Shown here one piece after another: positions 31,050 through 42,202 of a stretch of 64,000 bases of DNA; position 1 is the stretch's first letter, and each line of letters opens with the position of its first letter. The notes under the pieces are model-generated. The model did not search any database, was not told the DNA's origin, and saw only the letters and a program-made list of their open reading frames with translations. The DNA comes from Adiantum capillus-veneris. Its lineage: Eukaryota; Streptophyta; Polypodiopsida; Polypodiales; Pteridaceae. The position numbers and the translations under genes are program-made. Where the stretch lies: the NCBI GenBank assembly GCA_014529385.2, contig CM043958.1, positions 119,283,018 to 119,347,017 on the forward strand, given 5' to 3'.

Positions 31050-32787
31050 TTATCGGGCTACTATCAACTTGCTATTGTGCAAGAAGATCAACACAAAATT
31101 GCATTTGCCACGGAGTTTGGCATATACGCTTTCAGAGTAATGCCGTTTTGCCTTACAAATGCCCCCGCAACATTCCAAAGGCTTATGGCCCACACGTTCA
31201 AAGAATATCTGCGAATATTATTGGAGATCTACATAGATGATCTTTGTGTCTATTGTCTTTTGAGAACGAAACACATAGAGCACCTACGGAAGATTTTTGA
31301 TAAGTGCAGGACTCGATCTACCTGAACCCAGAAAAGTGTGTTTTCATGGTCATACAAGGTAGAATCCTAGGGCACATAGTGTCGGAGAATGGCATATAGT
31401 TGGATTTCGACAAGATCAAGGTCATTATTGAACTACCAAGGCCAAGAAACATGAAGGAGGTCCAGTCCTTTATGGGACATTGTGGATATTACAGGAGGCT
31501 CATCTACTTATACACAATTATTGCACAACCTCTTTATAGGTTGATCATAGTATTTGTATGGACCGATGAATGTGAAACTTCCTTCGCAAAACTCAAAGAA
31601 GCACTGATCTCAGCACCGGTTTTAAAGGCACCGGATTGGAATAAAATTTTCCATGTTCACATAGATGCTTCGGCATATGCTATAGGGTGTGTTTTGGCAC
31701 AACCAGGTGAAGGGACTATGGACTTTCCAATCTATTATGCAAGCCGGCAGTTGAATTGTGCCGAGAAGAACTACACCATTCACGAAAAGCGAGGGATTAG
31801 GCATGATATATGCAGTGAAAAAATCCAAGCATTATCTTTTGGCCAACAAGTTTGTGGAGTCTTCACAGATCACCAAGCCCTTCTCTACTTAGTAAACAAG
31901 CCATGCAGTACAAGACGCATAGTAAGATGGTTTATAGTACTGCTAGAATTTGACTTCACAGTCGTGGTAAAGAAAGGAAAAACCCATCTACAGGCTGACC
32001 ATCTTTCAAGAATAACCAACGGAGAAGCACCTGACATGCCTGATGCATACCTTTTCAACATTGAAATAATCCTTAAATGGTCACAAAAGATCGTAACTCT
32101 TTTAAGTTATGGAGGTGTTTTTGATAGAACAAACCTCGACTACAAGCAGCAGAATATTGAGCAAGCCAAGAACTTCCAGATCACTACCAGAAGCTTGTAT
32201 CAACATGGTTTAGACAAAATTTTACGCTTGTGCATAAGTCATGAGTACAACACATATCTTCAAGAAGCTCATGAGCAGGACTTAGGATTTCATTGCTCAA
32301 AAGAAAAGACCTACCAACGGTTGCAAACACTTGGAGTGTATTGGCCTTGCATGCACAATGAAGTACATGAGTACGTGAGCAAGTGCGCAACATGTCAAGC
32401 CAAAGCGCCAATGGAACACACCACACTATTCCAAGTAAACATAGCTCCCCAATGGAGCCAGTACATGGTGGATTACCTCACCACACGTACACTGCCAGAG
32501 AATATTTCCAAGGCTAGACAGAGGTCTATAGAGCTAGAAGCTAGAGACTACGCTTTAATTGAGGGACAGCTCTATAAGCGAGGTAAAGATGACCAGCTCA
32601 GGTTGTGTGCAACAAAAAACGAATATTTATCGATTCTAGAGCACGCACACGAAGGTGTGTCAGGAGGCCATTTCTCAGGCAACAAGACGGCTAAAATTGT
32701 CTTGACCGCCGCAAGAATTTGGTGGCCAACATTATACATGGACGCTGAGCAGTATGTGAAGCATTGCGATGACTGCCAAAGGACCTA
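31050..32787 (+). pseudogene. Gypsy G2 pol: RT, RNase H and two integrase zinc-binding modules
   Basis: The plus strand resumes RT right after copia A: SGYYQLAIVQEDQ, FATEFGIYAFRVMPF, TNAPATFQRLM and an intact YIDDLCVY near 31230. A frameshift and stop near 31320-31400 precede PRPRNMKEVQSFMGHCGYYRR. RNase H follows with HIDASAYAIGCVLAQ, ENYTIHEKR-like and TDHQALLYL, ending LQADHLSRITNG near 32010. Next comes EAHEQDLGFHCSKEK...CATCQ (32263-32400), then a second module with EGVSGGHFSGNKT...HCDDCQRT (32635-32785). Each has the HH-CC layout of integrase N-termini. No integrase core follows. The 462-codon frame from 31400 is unbroken. Confidence 0.87.
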
Positions 32788-33697
32788 ATTTTCCAATTTT
32801 CTAAAATCAATTTTGGATTTTTTAAGTACATTTTTGTATTTTCCTCGAAAATTCGCCAGAAAAAATAAAAAAGAGCAACAAAGATTCTAGAAGCAAACGC
32901 CGAAATGCCAAAGTTGGATCTACTCTCAAAAAAAATTTGGAAGCATTCAAAGAACGTCAAATTTTGACCTTAAAGAAACAGTGGCTGCTTCGGTCATATT
33001 GCCATATCTTGGGCCTCGGATGTCCAAACTGAGAAATTAAAGACCCATGGGGAGTGTAAGGTGTATTTGGGGACCAATGGTGACAAAAAATGTATTAAGT
33101 TTCCAAGAGCACTAGACACATATACTTAGGGGGATTTTCTGGTCATATTCTACTTGGAGTCCTGTGGAGAGAGCTAGAGCCCCCAAGTCTACCAACTTTC
33201 TGCGCTTCCGTACGATCGACACAGCCAACCCCTAGCTTCCAAACATGAGTGGTAAGTTCCTTGTATGTAAATGACTTATCTTGAATGAGCTAACCACCAA
33301 TACGCATACCAGAAAGAAAGAACGAGACCTAGGCACCTCATCTAGAAACCTCATCACTAGGTACTATAGGAAAGTCAAATGTGAACACGCATAGGCTCAA
33401 AAGGACCCCCGAGAGGCAGGTAACAAGCGGGTATATGGAGGTTGCAAAAAAGCCCCAGGTGACAGCAACCGCGGTTTCTGCCACTTGGCCCCAAACTGCA
33501 CAAAATTTATAGCACAGGTGGTCTCCAGGTACAGGGTCCCAATGCAACCACCCAAGCTCAAAATGGAGCCCAAAGACTTGCCCAAACATGTACTTGTAGG
33601 TGGAGGCTCTGAAAATGCAAAAATTGATCCCACAGGTGCAAGAAAGGTGCAAAACTCTCACACATAGGCTCAAAGGGAAGTCCATGGCATGGGGAAC

Positions 33698-33990
33698 CCA
33701 CTGATATGTGCCACATGTCCCAAATTGACAAAAACATGTACCCCACAGGTGGAGCAGATCAAGGGGAGTCCAAAAATGCTCCCATGCAGAAAAATGATTT
33801 TCTAAAGTCCCCCTAACACAAGTTTGCAGGCGCATATCAGTGGGGAATCCACTGATATGTGCCACATGTCCCAAATTGACAAAAACATGTACCCTAGAGC
33901 TGGAGTAGATCAAGGGGAGTCCAAAAATGCTCCCCATGCAGAAAAATGATTTTCCAAAGTCCCCCTAACACAAGTTTGCAGGAACAAGTT
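33698..33990. repeat. 151-bp tandem duplication
   Basis: Two units start CCACTGATATGTGCCACATG at 33698 and 33849, each ending CCCCTAACACAAGTTTGCAGG. A few substitutions separate them. Confidence 0.9.
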
Positions 33991-34710
33991 CTAAAACAGA
34001 AAAATGACTTCAAAACGGTCAAAAATTGCGCAAAAGCTGCGAATTTTGGACCCATAAGCTCAACAAAACCATTAGGAACCCAAAACCCAATCCACATAGG
34101 GCAAAAAATATCCACAACTTCAAATGGCCATAGGATTAGTGTTTTTAGAGCATTTTTCCTAGAAACAAGCCTAATGGCAAGGCCATAATGTGAGCCCTCC
34201 CATAGCTGAAGAACGATGCTAGGAAGCCATAGGGAAGATTCCAACCCAATGCCAAAACCATAACTAGGACTTTCCTTAGAAACTCAACTCCTGGCAACAA
34301 CAAAAAATCAAGTATAAGGAAAGATGTGAAGTCACAAGATGCATGCATAGCATAATTAGAGTCTACAGGTTATGAGGAACCAGGCAAGACCAAGTTTGGC
34401 CAAAACTGAGCATTTTGGTTGCTGCCACTTAGCCAATTCTAGACTCCCAGTGCAAGATTTGACATGGACTATGGCTTGTTGCCAGTCCAGAGGTTCCATT
34501 TGAGATGAGCAACCCAATGGAGTCCAAATCACATGTCAAAAGTCAAAATCCAAAGTTGACTACACCATGCCAAGTCAAAGAGGTGTCCATATGCTTTTTG
34601 GGTCAAAACTGAAGATTTAGATGTCCAAATTGAACATACAGGGCTTGGTTGGGACCAACAAGAAGTGTACATACGACATATGAGGTCAAAACCCCAGTTT
34701 GGAACATATG

Positions 34711-34727
34711 GCAGCAACCGCGGTTGC
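34711..34727. repeat. 16-bp perfect palindrome AGCAACCGCGGTTGCT
   Basis: The palindrome contains a SacII-like CCGCGG core. A near copy (AGCAACCGCGGTTTCT) lies at 33464-33479. Its two appearances in the same non-coding block suggest a repeated unit or binding site. No function is shown. Confidence 0.7.
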
Positions 34728-35116
34728 TACCACTTTCACAATTTGCAGGACTGGAGCATACCACCAGCAAGTACACCTCTCAGGGATCCCAATGGCACCT
34801 TGTTTGCACATAACTGACACTTCTACACCAAGATACTGACCAAAATAACTTAGAACACCTATGATGACATCTGACTCAGATAACTACTAAAATTTGTGCT
34901 CTAGCCGAGATAGCTTAATGATTACCTTGTACAAGAACCAGTACTTCTAAGAAGATGAGGAGGAGAACAAAATACAAGTTGGACAAGCTAGAAGAGTTCT
35001 AGCCAAACATGGAGAAAAATCTTAGGGACAAAAGGCTGCTTCATCAGTGAAGAGATGCAGATGGCCCAAGGCCAGAGAGTGTTCACCGCAATGTGGAAGG
35101 ATGAGCAAGGAAGGAG

Positions 35117-35698
35117 GTGGGAGGCACCACAAATGCCTGCAGAATCAACGACATTGCCTACCTGCCAGAAAACTCTAACAGAGCAATCAGAAGGCTAAGA
35201 TTGGACGACTTCTTGGCACAACCCATTGTGAGGGCAGAGTATAAATGGGCATATGAATTGCTTACCTCCCTACACAAGGAAAGTGAAGACGTGGCCACAA
35301 CCCACCTCACCAGCTCACAGGGAGAGAATCTGAAGGTAACACTAACACCGGATACGCTTGCAGAGATCACGAAGTTACCAAGGGGTGAACCGATAAAGAC
35401 ACAAGGCCTGGCCGATGATGAGATCGCCAGCACCAGGCTGCCCACTTTCGAGACCATCAAAGAGCAAAGAACAAGCCGCTTGATGAGGATATTGTACCAG
35501 CATTTCCACTTTGACAGACAACTAAGGTATACCAGGCCTGAGAAGAACTTAGCCTCTACCCTCCACCAAAGTACCGCAACTTCGGAACGTGACGATGATG
35601 TGGCCAAGTGGGCCTTAGACAGACTGCTCGTAGCAACAGAGAAAAAGCAATGGGACAAGCCACAGGAAACCCCATCCTCAGAGGGGCAGAAGCCCTAA
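35117..35698 (+). pseudogene. Accessory coding region, N-terminal part (unknown protein)
   Basis: A 193-codon open frame begins MGGTTNACRINDIAYLPENS. It contains LRLDDFLAQPIVRAEYKWAY, then VTLTPDTLAEITKLPRGEP, and ends in an acidic/basic tail. The pattern of an aromatic helix followed by (V/L)TLTP-x-x(L/I)-x-x-x-x-x-LP-x-GEP recalls N-terminal domains of plant retroelement gag-like or transposon proteins. I do not claim a family. The true start may be upstream of 35117 because the frame is not preceded by a clear stop context. Downstream frames continue the same region after frameshifts. Confidence 0.45.
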
Positions 35699-36785
35699 CA
35701 AAGATAGCAGCTCATCTAGTAGGAGAGGGAGACCAACTGCATGAAGCCCCAACCTCAAATGCATGGGCAGAGCTAGTGAAAGCACCAGTGCCAAGAGACT
35801 GGGCAGCACCTTCTTCTTCAGCAACACCCAAAGTAAGGAAGCCTAAGAAGACGACACAGTTGGAGTACCTCCGAGACGAGGGAGCCACCAACTCGGAGGA
35901 GGTGCTCTTGAAAAGTGACGAAGACAAAGTGGAGTTAGCCCAGAAGAAGAGGGCTAGCTAGAAAGAAAACAAAGAATGGAGCAGACATAAGAAAGCGCCA
36001 AGGCTACCCTTGAAAGGTTTTAGAAGAGAAAGGAAGTCCAACAAGGTAGAAGGGCGGAGAAAAAAGTGCAAAAGAAAGAGAGTAAGAAGAGCCTCATGGA
36101 CATGATGCAAGAGAGGATTAAAGCAAAAGGATTAGCACCTAAGCGGCCAACAGTGAGCCCTACAAAATTGGAACAAGTGGCCAAAATATCCAAGACTACT
36201 CTAGAAGAATCAGCTGCCAAGCCCATGGAACTAAGAACAAAGAAACGCATGGATGTTTGGCCAGAAACCCAGATAGAAACACCAGCCAAAGAGGCAGAAC
36301 AACCATCTAAGGAAACAATAGAGCGGGTTCCAGAGATTGAAAAGCCAGTGGAAGAGACAAAAGGAAAAGAAAGGGTAGAAGAAGAGGCTCCATCGCAGCC
36401 CATCCATCCGTTAGAAGAAGTGAACAGAATGGAGGGGGAAAGAGCGGCTCAACTAATGATAGACATTGCTATGGAGCAGAGACCTGCTAGCCCTACGCCC
36501 ACCCTCCAACCCATAACCCTCCTTGAAACCTCGGAATTGCTCAAAACCGACAAGAAGAGAGAGGCACCGGAAACCCTCCACCTCAATGAACCCATGTTGC
36601 CAAGGCCACTAACAGAGGAACAGCAGGTGGCAATTACATTACGAGATTTGATGGTGGCCGGTTACTCTCTAGAAGAAGCCAGAGAGGCCATAGGGTTCAG
36701 TTTAGATGCACCAAAGACGAAAGTTCCGATCGCAGGAGAAAAAGCCTCAGAAAAAGAAAAGCTAAGGTTGTGCACCTGTGAATAG
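35608..36785 (+). pseudogene. Accessory coding region, charged linker
   Basis: Frames at 35608-35961 and 36066-36785 read Lys/Glu/Pro-rich protein (TPKVRKPKKTTQLEYLRDEG; KKESKKSLMDMMQERIKAKG; EKPVEETKGKERVEEE). A segment near 36620-36700, EEQQVAITLRDLMVAGYSLE, looks more structured and amphipathic. Composition is strongly coding-like but resembles a disordered linker. Frame changes near 35690, 35960 and 36785 separate it from neighbours. Confidence 0.45.
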
Positions 36786-36936
36786 TTAGACACAATAGGC
36801 ACATTCACACAAGAAGAGCAATTTGAGGGCTTGCAAAAAAAGCAAGAACACCCTATGATGATTGACTCCATAGCAGAGATAATAAAAATTAATAAAAATT
36901 GAACAGGTAACAGGAGAAGGTGTACCTCCAGAAGGC

Positions 36937-38261
36937 TTGCAAATAACGCAAGAAAACCTTGGGACGGAGGCTACACCCTCCACTTCAACTACTCCAACAA
37001 GCTTGAAGGAGGATCCGACATTCAAAGACATACATAAAATCATGCAAGCTTGGTGGAAGAGCAAACAAGAGGCGGTCTTGATGACACCAATCTTTCGCAG
37101 AGTAAAAGAGGGAAGAGAAGACATTGCTAAGGCCCCCGACACGATCATGACGGATGCAAGACCGCTTGTTTTAGACCAAAAGCAGGAAGTCAAAGAAAAG
37201 AAAAAAGAAGGAAGAGGAAGCATCGACCAGCCAGCCAACCCCCTTCTATTACCCCACTGTATCAACTCCCTACAACAAACGCAACAAGAGCCTCTTTGAT
37301 CCAGAAGCTGGCTGACGAGATCACTCAAGAGGACTTGCGGACGGTCATGGCACTCGAGAAGGAGCAAGAAAACAACGCTGATTTAAGCTTGGCCGTCGCA
37401 AGCATGAATACATACCTAAAGAACAGAGAACAGGAGTTGGAAGAAAAGACTAGAGAAGCCGAGGAGCTGCACAAGGCAAACGAAGAGTTGGAAAAAACCA
37501 ATATGACGCTCCTCGAGGATCTGAAACGATGGGAAGCGCAAATGGAGCGCATGAGCCAAGAGAGAGATAGGTTCCAACAACAGTATGAAATGGAAAAGAC
37601 CCACAAGGATATGCAGGCAAGCATGATGCAAAGCACTAAGTTGGTGCTGGAAAATAAAGAAAAGTTGTATGAGCAAGCCCATAAAAGCGCCGCAGAATCA
37701 ACAGAGGTTGCTCGACGCCAGCAAGTGGCTATAGACTCCCTCAAACACAAAGTAGCGGATCAAAATAGGCAACTGGATTCCTTTCTACAAAATCCAATGC
37801 TTATTCCGTCTACTGAGAAGGAGCTAGTAGAAGCCCTCAAATCCCAGGTCGACAACTTAAGAGAGAAGTGGGAGATGGAGCAAACTCCTAAAGCTGCAGT
37901 AGAAGAAGCCCTGCATAAAGCGAAAAAAGATTGGGAGGAAGACTTCCAAAACCTAAATAGCGGTCTTGCAAACATCACAAAGGAAGTTTTGGACCTCCGA
38001 TCACAATTAGCCAAGTTTGAAAGGATACAAAATCTACCACCAAGGGAGAAAGGGGAAGTAGTGGCAGCCAAAGAGCAAGAAATAGAGGTGACAGAACCTC
38101 GGCCACAACACAGAAGAGTAGCAGGAGGTAGGCACCTCAGCGGCAGTAGGATTGAAAAGACCAAGAAAAGTCAGATAGCTCTAGCACATCTAGCCGAGCG
38201 GCCAGTCTCCAGCCATGAAACGATTCTTGCAGAATCTTCCACTGTGGGCTGCCAATCTTGA
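36937..38261 (+). pseudogene. Accessory coding region, long coiled-coil part
   Basis: After a short frame at 36937-37299, a 321-codon frame starts near 37296. From ITQEDLRTVMALEKEQENNA to about residue 160 it is Glu/Lys/Leu heptad-rich (NREQELEEKTREAEELHKAN; LEDLKRWEAQMERMSQERDR), a convincing long coiled coil. A second helical stretch follows STEKELVEALKSQVDNLREK. It ends in a basic, degraded tail near 38150. Coiled coils in retroelement proteins usually support multimerisation. Here that is inference. The coding strand matches the PPT and LTR downstream. Confidence 0.5.
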
Positions 38262-38436
38262 GCACAACAGGTCCGGCCAGCCCTCGACGAGCCTCTTTAT
38301 TGAAAAGCCCTGCTTTGATTGGATGGGAACGGGCCGTTGGCTATGGTTGGAAGAGGTGGGGTGTGGGCTACACCGGCCAGCCAGCCAGTTGCCGGCCAAA
38401 AAGGGAGCTGTACACGTAAAAGCACGCCCCTGTTAG

Positions 38437-39457
38437 ATGCTCTTTGGCTGGTCGGCCGCCTTAGATGTGCTCGTGCTAAGAGCCCTGCCTGCCGACCACT
38501 GGCTAACAACACAAAAAGTCGTGGCCAAGAGCACACTCTTTGACCAAGCGCTGCTCTCCTCAGATCTCTTGAAGTTCTTTGCACCCGAAAGAGTACGAGA
38601 AGTGCTTCAAGAGCCTTCTCTACCTTATCCAGTTCTAAGGTGGGAAACAATTGAAGAAAAGAGGAAATTAATGCCAATGCTGTTGCCGGACAACGAAGGA
38701 TCCTACGGCACAGTAGACATCAACAGCTGGGATGCTCAAAGTTTGAAAGACCTCAGACCCGAATGGAAGGAGGAATATCTGGCAAAGAACAAACGGTGTG
38801 CCACGATCAATTCATTTTCACCTCTCCATATCCAGATAAATTCGACATATTGCCCCATTCTCAGACGCAAGAGATGGGAAGATTTTGAACAGGTACTCAA
38901 AGACCATCCTCACTGGCTCAACTATCCGGTCTTCGGAGAACCAAAGGATGTGCCCTCGATTGGATACATGCGTAAAGCCATAGCTCAGATGATAAACCAA
39001 AAGAAGGGCAAGCACGACATTGCATGCAAGATGACATTGAAGATCTGTCACATGTTGTTGGCCTGCATCAACACCTTCCCCAATATTGAGCACACAAGAC
39101 TGAGGTGGACAACTATCCTGGAGGGAACAAAAGGCATGGTGTTCAACCTCAACAACACCTAGAAGATGAAAGTAATATTTGGCCCGTTCACCAAAATCAT
39201 GTTCCTGCCAAGCACCTACATGCAGACATTCAAGGAAGCTTTCCATACTAGCTTCTTCGAATATGACTCCACAGTTTTCATGCCTGCATGCAAGGACTTG
39301 CGAGCTCAATTTGTGGCCTTCACACTACATGACCGAGACACCCCGTGCTGAGGATCACAAGGCCATCGACGCCATCGACCAGCTCGAGCAGATGATGCCT
39401 GCTTTCAACAAATATTTCAAGCAGAAGAAGAAGGCAGACCCCGAGGAAAGTGACTAA
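38437..39457 (+). pseudogene. Accessory coding region, C-terminal part with in-frame stop
   Basis: A 241-codon frame contains RKRWEDFEQVLKDHPHWLNY, then MTLKICHMLLACINTFPNIE. It ends at TAG 39160-39162. The same frame then continues KMKVIFGPFTKIMFLPSTYM to about 39350, where a frameshift moves to a frame ending QLEQMMPAFNKYFKQKKKAD then PEESD and a stop at 39457. The continued reading after stop and shift argues this is one decayed gene. No family is recognised. It stops about 30 bp before the polypurine tract, as the last gene of an LTR element would. Confidence 0.5.
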
Positions 39458-39487
39458 AGTCCAAGTCTTGTCGAGGACAACAAGAAA

Positions 39488-39501
39488 CAGGAAGGGGGGA
39501 G
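39488..39501 (+). promoter_or_regulatory. Polypurine tract
   Basis: AGGAAGGGGGGAG lies directly before TGTTGACGGG, the canonical arrangement of plus-strand primer and LTR start. Confidence 0.75.
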
Positions 39502-40087
39502 TGTTGACGGGAGTACGAAAGAGCTGCCACACGTTGTTGATAAAGAGCAAGAATCCCTTTTTAAGCCCTCCCATGATTGTGTATAACATTTTTGCGCCTG
39601 GAGCTGGCGTTGTAGTAAAAAGACGGGATTTATTTTTAAATGACGGGACTCGTTCCGAGCCTGTAAGCCTTGTAAATCCTTGTAAATGATTAGATGAGCC
39701 GGGCTCCAGTGAGTAGGAATCTCAACTTCCCGCTCTATTTATCAATTTTGAGCCATTTTTGCCTTAGATATATAAGCCAAAAGCTCTAATTTTTGAAACA
39801 ACTCAAGTTGTAACTTTTGGGAGCTTGGTGAAGAGAGCTCGCGGTTGTTCCCACGGGTATGCTAATGCAAAGACCACTTGTGTGTTGCTTCTCTATGCTC
39901 TTGGCATCGTGTACATGTTCATGTTGATGTGTTTGACTGAGTGATCGCGACGCAATGAGCGGTTGAAGCTCTAGGTCACCCTCTTGTGTATTTTGCTTGT
40001 TGTGTGTTATGTAGTGTACGCACTTTGCATATCCTTTAGCACAAGATTACACTTTGTAATCTGCCTATCCCCTTGGATAACTGACAA
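39502..40087 (+). repeat. 3' LTR of the accessory-ORF element (right end uncertain)
   Basis: It starts TGTTGACGGGAGTACG. It has a TATATAAGCC promoter-like box near 39769-39778 with a GC-poor upstream region, and CA-ending candidates near 40087 (GATAACTGACA). There is no second copy in the window to define its end or to show a 5' LTR, so the extent is approximate. Confidence 0.6.
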
Positions 40088-40823
40088 TACTGAGGTGTTT
40101 TTCCCCATGATTTATAGACAGGCTTCTCAGATGACTCATAAACGGGGATCACAATATCATACTACATTGCTGAGCAAACAACAATGTCCTGATGAAGAAC
40201 CATCTTGGTTAACGTGAAAAATCCACAATCACCCAGACCGAGCCATGACCTCTATTGGTGTTTGGTAAATCCAAAAGTAAGCTCAGATAGATATTGCACA
40301 TAGAGTGCAAAATGCTTCATAAGCAACTAATGTGATGAATATGCATGCCGCTCCAAATTAGCCTTTGCTAACACTAGGGCCCATAACACCTACTGTGCAT
40401 GCATTTAGCAAAAAACAGATCCGATTTTGTATATCCATGACTATCCTTGCCAATACTTTTGGTGAATGGGATGCTCCTAGTACACATTAAAAAGGAATGT
40501 AAATAGTTCTGAAAAGAAACTAAATAATTTTAGCTGCAATCATTTGCAAGCCTTACTGAAATGTTTGAACCATAATAGAAGGTGAAACAATAATCACTTC
40601 TAGGTACAAACAATGAAATATTTTCATTAACAACTCATAGCCTTGCTATATGCATAATAACCATTTGTATTGTTTTTTAGCTGCACTTGTATCATAATAA
40701 GTCATTCTAAGTATCCCACAATTTTTTGCCACCAAAATTTCTCTTGATACATCGTGCTAAAAATGGTCTAGAAAACAGATATGACCAGCACCTAGGGACT
40801 TTGTCGTGACACATACTTGAAAT
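40088..40823. other. No gene recognised
   Basis: No conserved motif is visible. It ends with GAAAT (40819-40823), the left target-site copy of B2. Before B2 inserted, this sequence was continuous with 46260 onward. Confidence 0.5.
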
Positions 40824-41015
40824 TGAAGGAGTACGAGCGAAAGTGCGACGCGAGAGGGAGTGCGAGAAGAAGAGCACGACGATATGGTGAACTCGCTCTA
40901 TTGTAATGTGTAGAGCATAGTGAGTTCTTATTAGGTTTTTACAAAAGAATATGTGTACATACCTGGCGGCCCGCCCACTTACCTGGGCGACCAGATTGGG
41001 CTTTATACCCCAACA
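40824..41015 (-). repeat. B2 3' LTR
   Basis: The 192-bp LTR shows TGAAGGAGTACG on the plus strand at its left end and ACCCCAACA at its right. The polypurine tract ACTTTAAGTGGGAGGT (minus) abuts it at 41016-41031. Confidence 0.95.
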
Positions 41016-41104
41016 ACCTCCCACTTAAAGTTCAATGTGGTACTTTAAGTGTGAGAGAAGCTACTATACCAGCTAATATACAAGAGATGTAGAGAAGTGA
41101 TGTA

Positions 41105-42202
41105 CTATCCTACACCTAACTGCTTGCGAAAATGCGCAAAGCTCTCTGAGGGAAGTCCTTTTGTAAGTAGATCAGCAAGATTTTCTGTGGTGTGAACTTT
41201 GACAAGCTGAAGTTGCTTATCCTCGAGCATTTCCCTGATGAAATGATACTTCACATCCACATGCTTTGTCTTTGAGTGATAAACTAGATTGCGAGCCAAT
41301 TGTATAGCACTTTGACTATCACAATATAACACAGGCATCTCTTCTTTGATTCCCAAATCTGTTACTAGTCGATTAAGCCAAATTGATTCTTTGCATGCCT
41401 CTGATGCTGCAACATATTCAGCCTTTGTAGTAGACTGAGTAACACAATCTTGTAATCTAGAACGCCATGATACTGCTCCACCAGCCAATGTAAAGACATA
41501 CCCTGACGTAGACCTTCGGTTGTCTAAGTCACCTGCATAATATGAGTCTGTAAAACCCTTTACACTTAGCTCCTGACTCCCATAGCATATACGCATACTC
41601 TTTGTAGCTTTCAGGTATCTCAATATTCCTTTCACTGCCTCCCAATGTTTCTTGCCTGGGTTTGACATATATCGACTTACTACTCCCACTGCAAATGCAA
41701 TGTCTGGGCGAGTAGCAATCATTGCATACATCAAACTACCCACTGCAGACGCATATGGAATCTTATCCATTTCAGCCTGTTCTTCTTCAGACACAGGACA
41801 ATCTTGTTTGCTAAGTTTCACATATGGTGGCAATGGAACACTCAGTGCCTTTCCCTTCTCCATATTGAAACGTTGCAAAACCTTGTCAATATACTCTGTT
41901 TGAGATAACCAAATCAACTTCTTTGATCTGTCTCTCTCAATGCGCATACCAAGTATATGACTTGCCTCACCCATGTCTTTCATGTCAAACGATTTTGCCA
42001 TCTTTGACTTCAAAGCTGAAATTTCTTCCAAGTGCTTGCCAGCAATCAACATGTCATCCACATACAAAATAAGGATCAGCCAACTACCATCCTTAGCCTT
42101 CTTTGTATATAGACAGTGATCGAACTCACTACGTTTGTAGCCTTGAGAAAGCATAAACTTGTGGAATTTATGGTACCATGCCCTCGGTGATTGTTTTAAC
42201 AT
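41105..42202 (-). pseudogene. B2 RT C-terminal part and RNase H (365 codons)
   Basis: A long minus-strand frame from [20 protein letters not shown] includes the catalytic YVDDMLIAGKH, GEASHILGMRI, VGSLMYAMIATRPDIAFAVG and NPGKKHWEAVKGIL. RNase H follows (FTDSYYAGDLDNRRSTSGY, KAEYVAAS, YCDSQSAIQLA), ending GVG and a stop. In the first RNase H box B2 has DSYYAG where B1 has DSDYAG. Upstream RT motifs before LKQSPRAW are missing because of the 118-bp deletion, which joins QMDV directly to KQSPR-region DNA. Without that deletion this would be the intact RT tail. Confidence 0.95.

Larger units (their letters stand above)
32788..35116 (+). other. Non-coding leader- or intron-like region with internal repeats
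   Basis: No conserved coding motif is visible. ATGAGTG followed by GTAAGT at about 33245-33257 is a good plant splice-donor match. AT-rich sequence to 34900 could be an intron before the coding region that starts near 35100, but I cannot identify an acceptor with confidence. A 151-bp tandem duplication lies at 33698-33990. The phrase GGCAGCAACCGCGGTTGCT and relatives recur near 33463, 34411 and 34711. The G2 pol sequence ends abruptly at 32787, so this probably belongs to a different element, the one with the LTR at 39502. Confidence 0.5.

Noticed and set aside
33338-33937. 199-codon minus-strand frame in the leader region
   Set aside because: It runs over a tandem duplication, opposes the coding strand of its neighbours, and has repetitive composition without a domain.
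37325-38164. Minus-strand open frames opposite the coiled-coil region
   Set aside because: They are Ser/Leu/Cys-rich shadows of the Glu/Lys-rich plus-strand frame.
40140-40220. Short plus-strand frame as host gene
   Set aside because: Seventy-seven codons, no motif, next to an LTR end.
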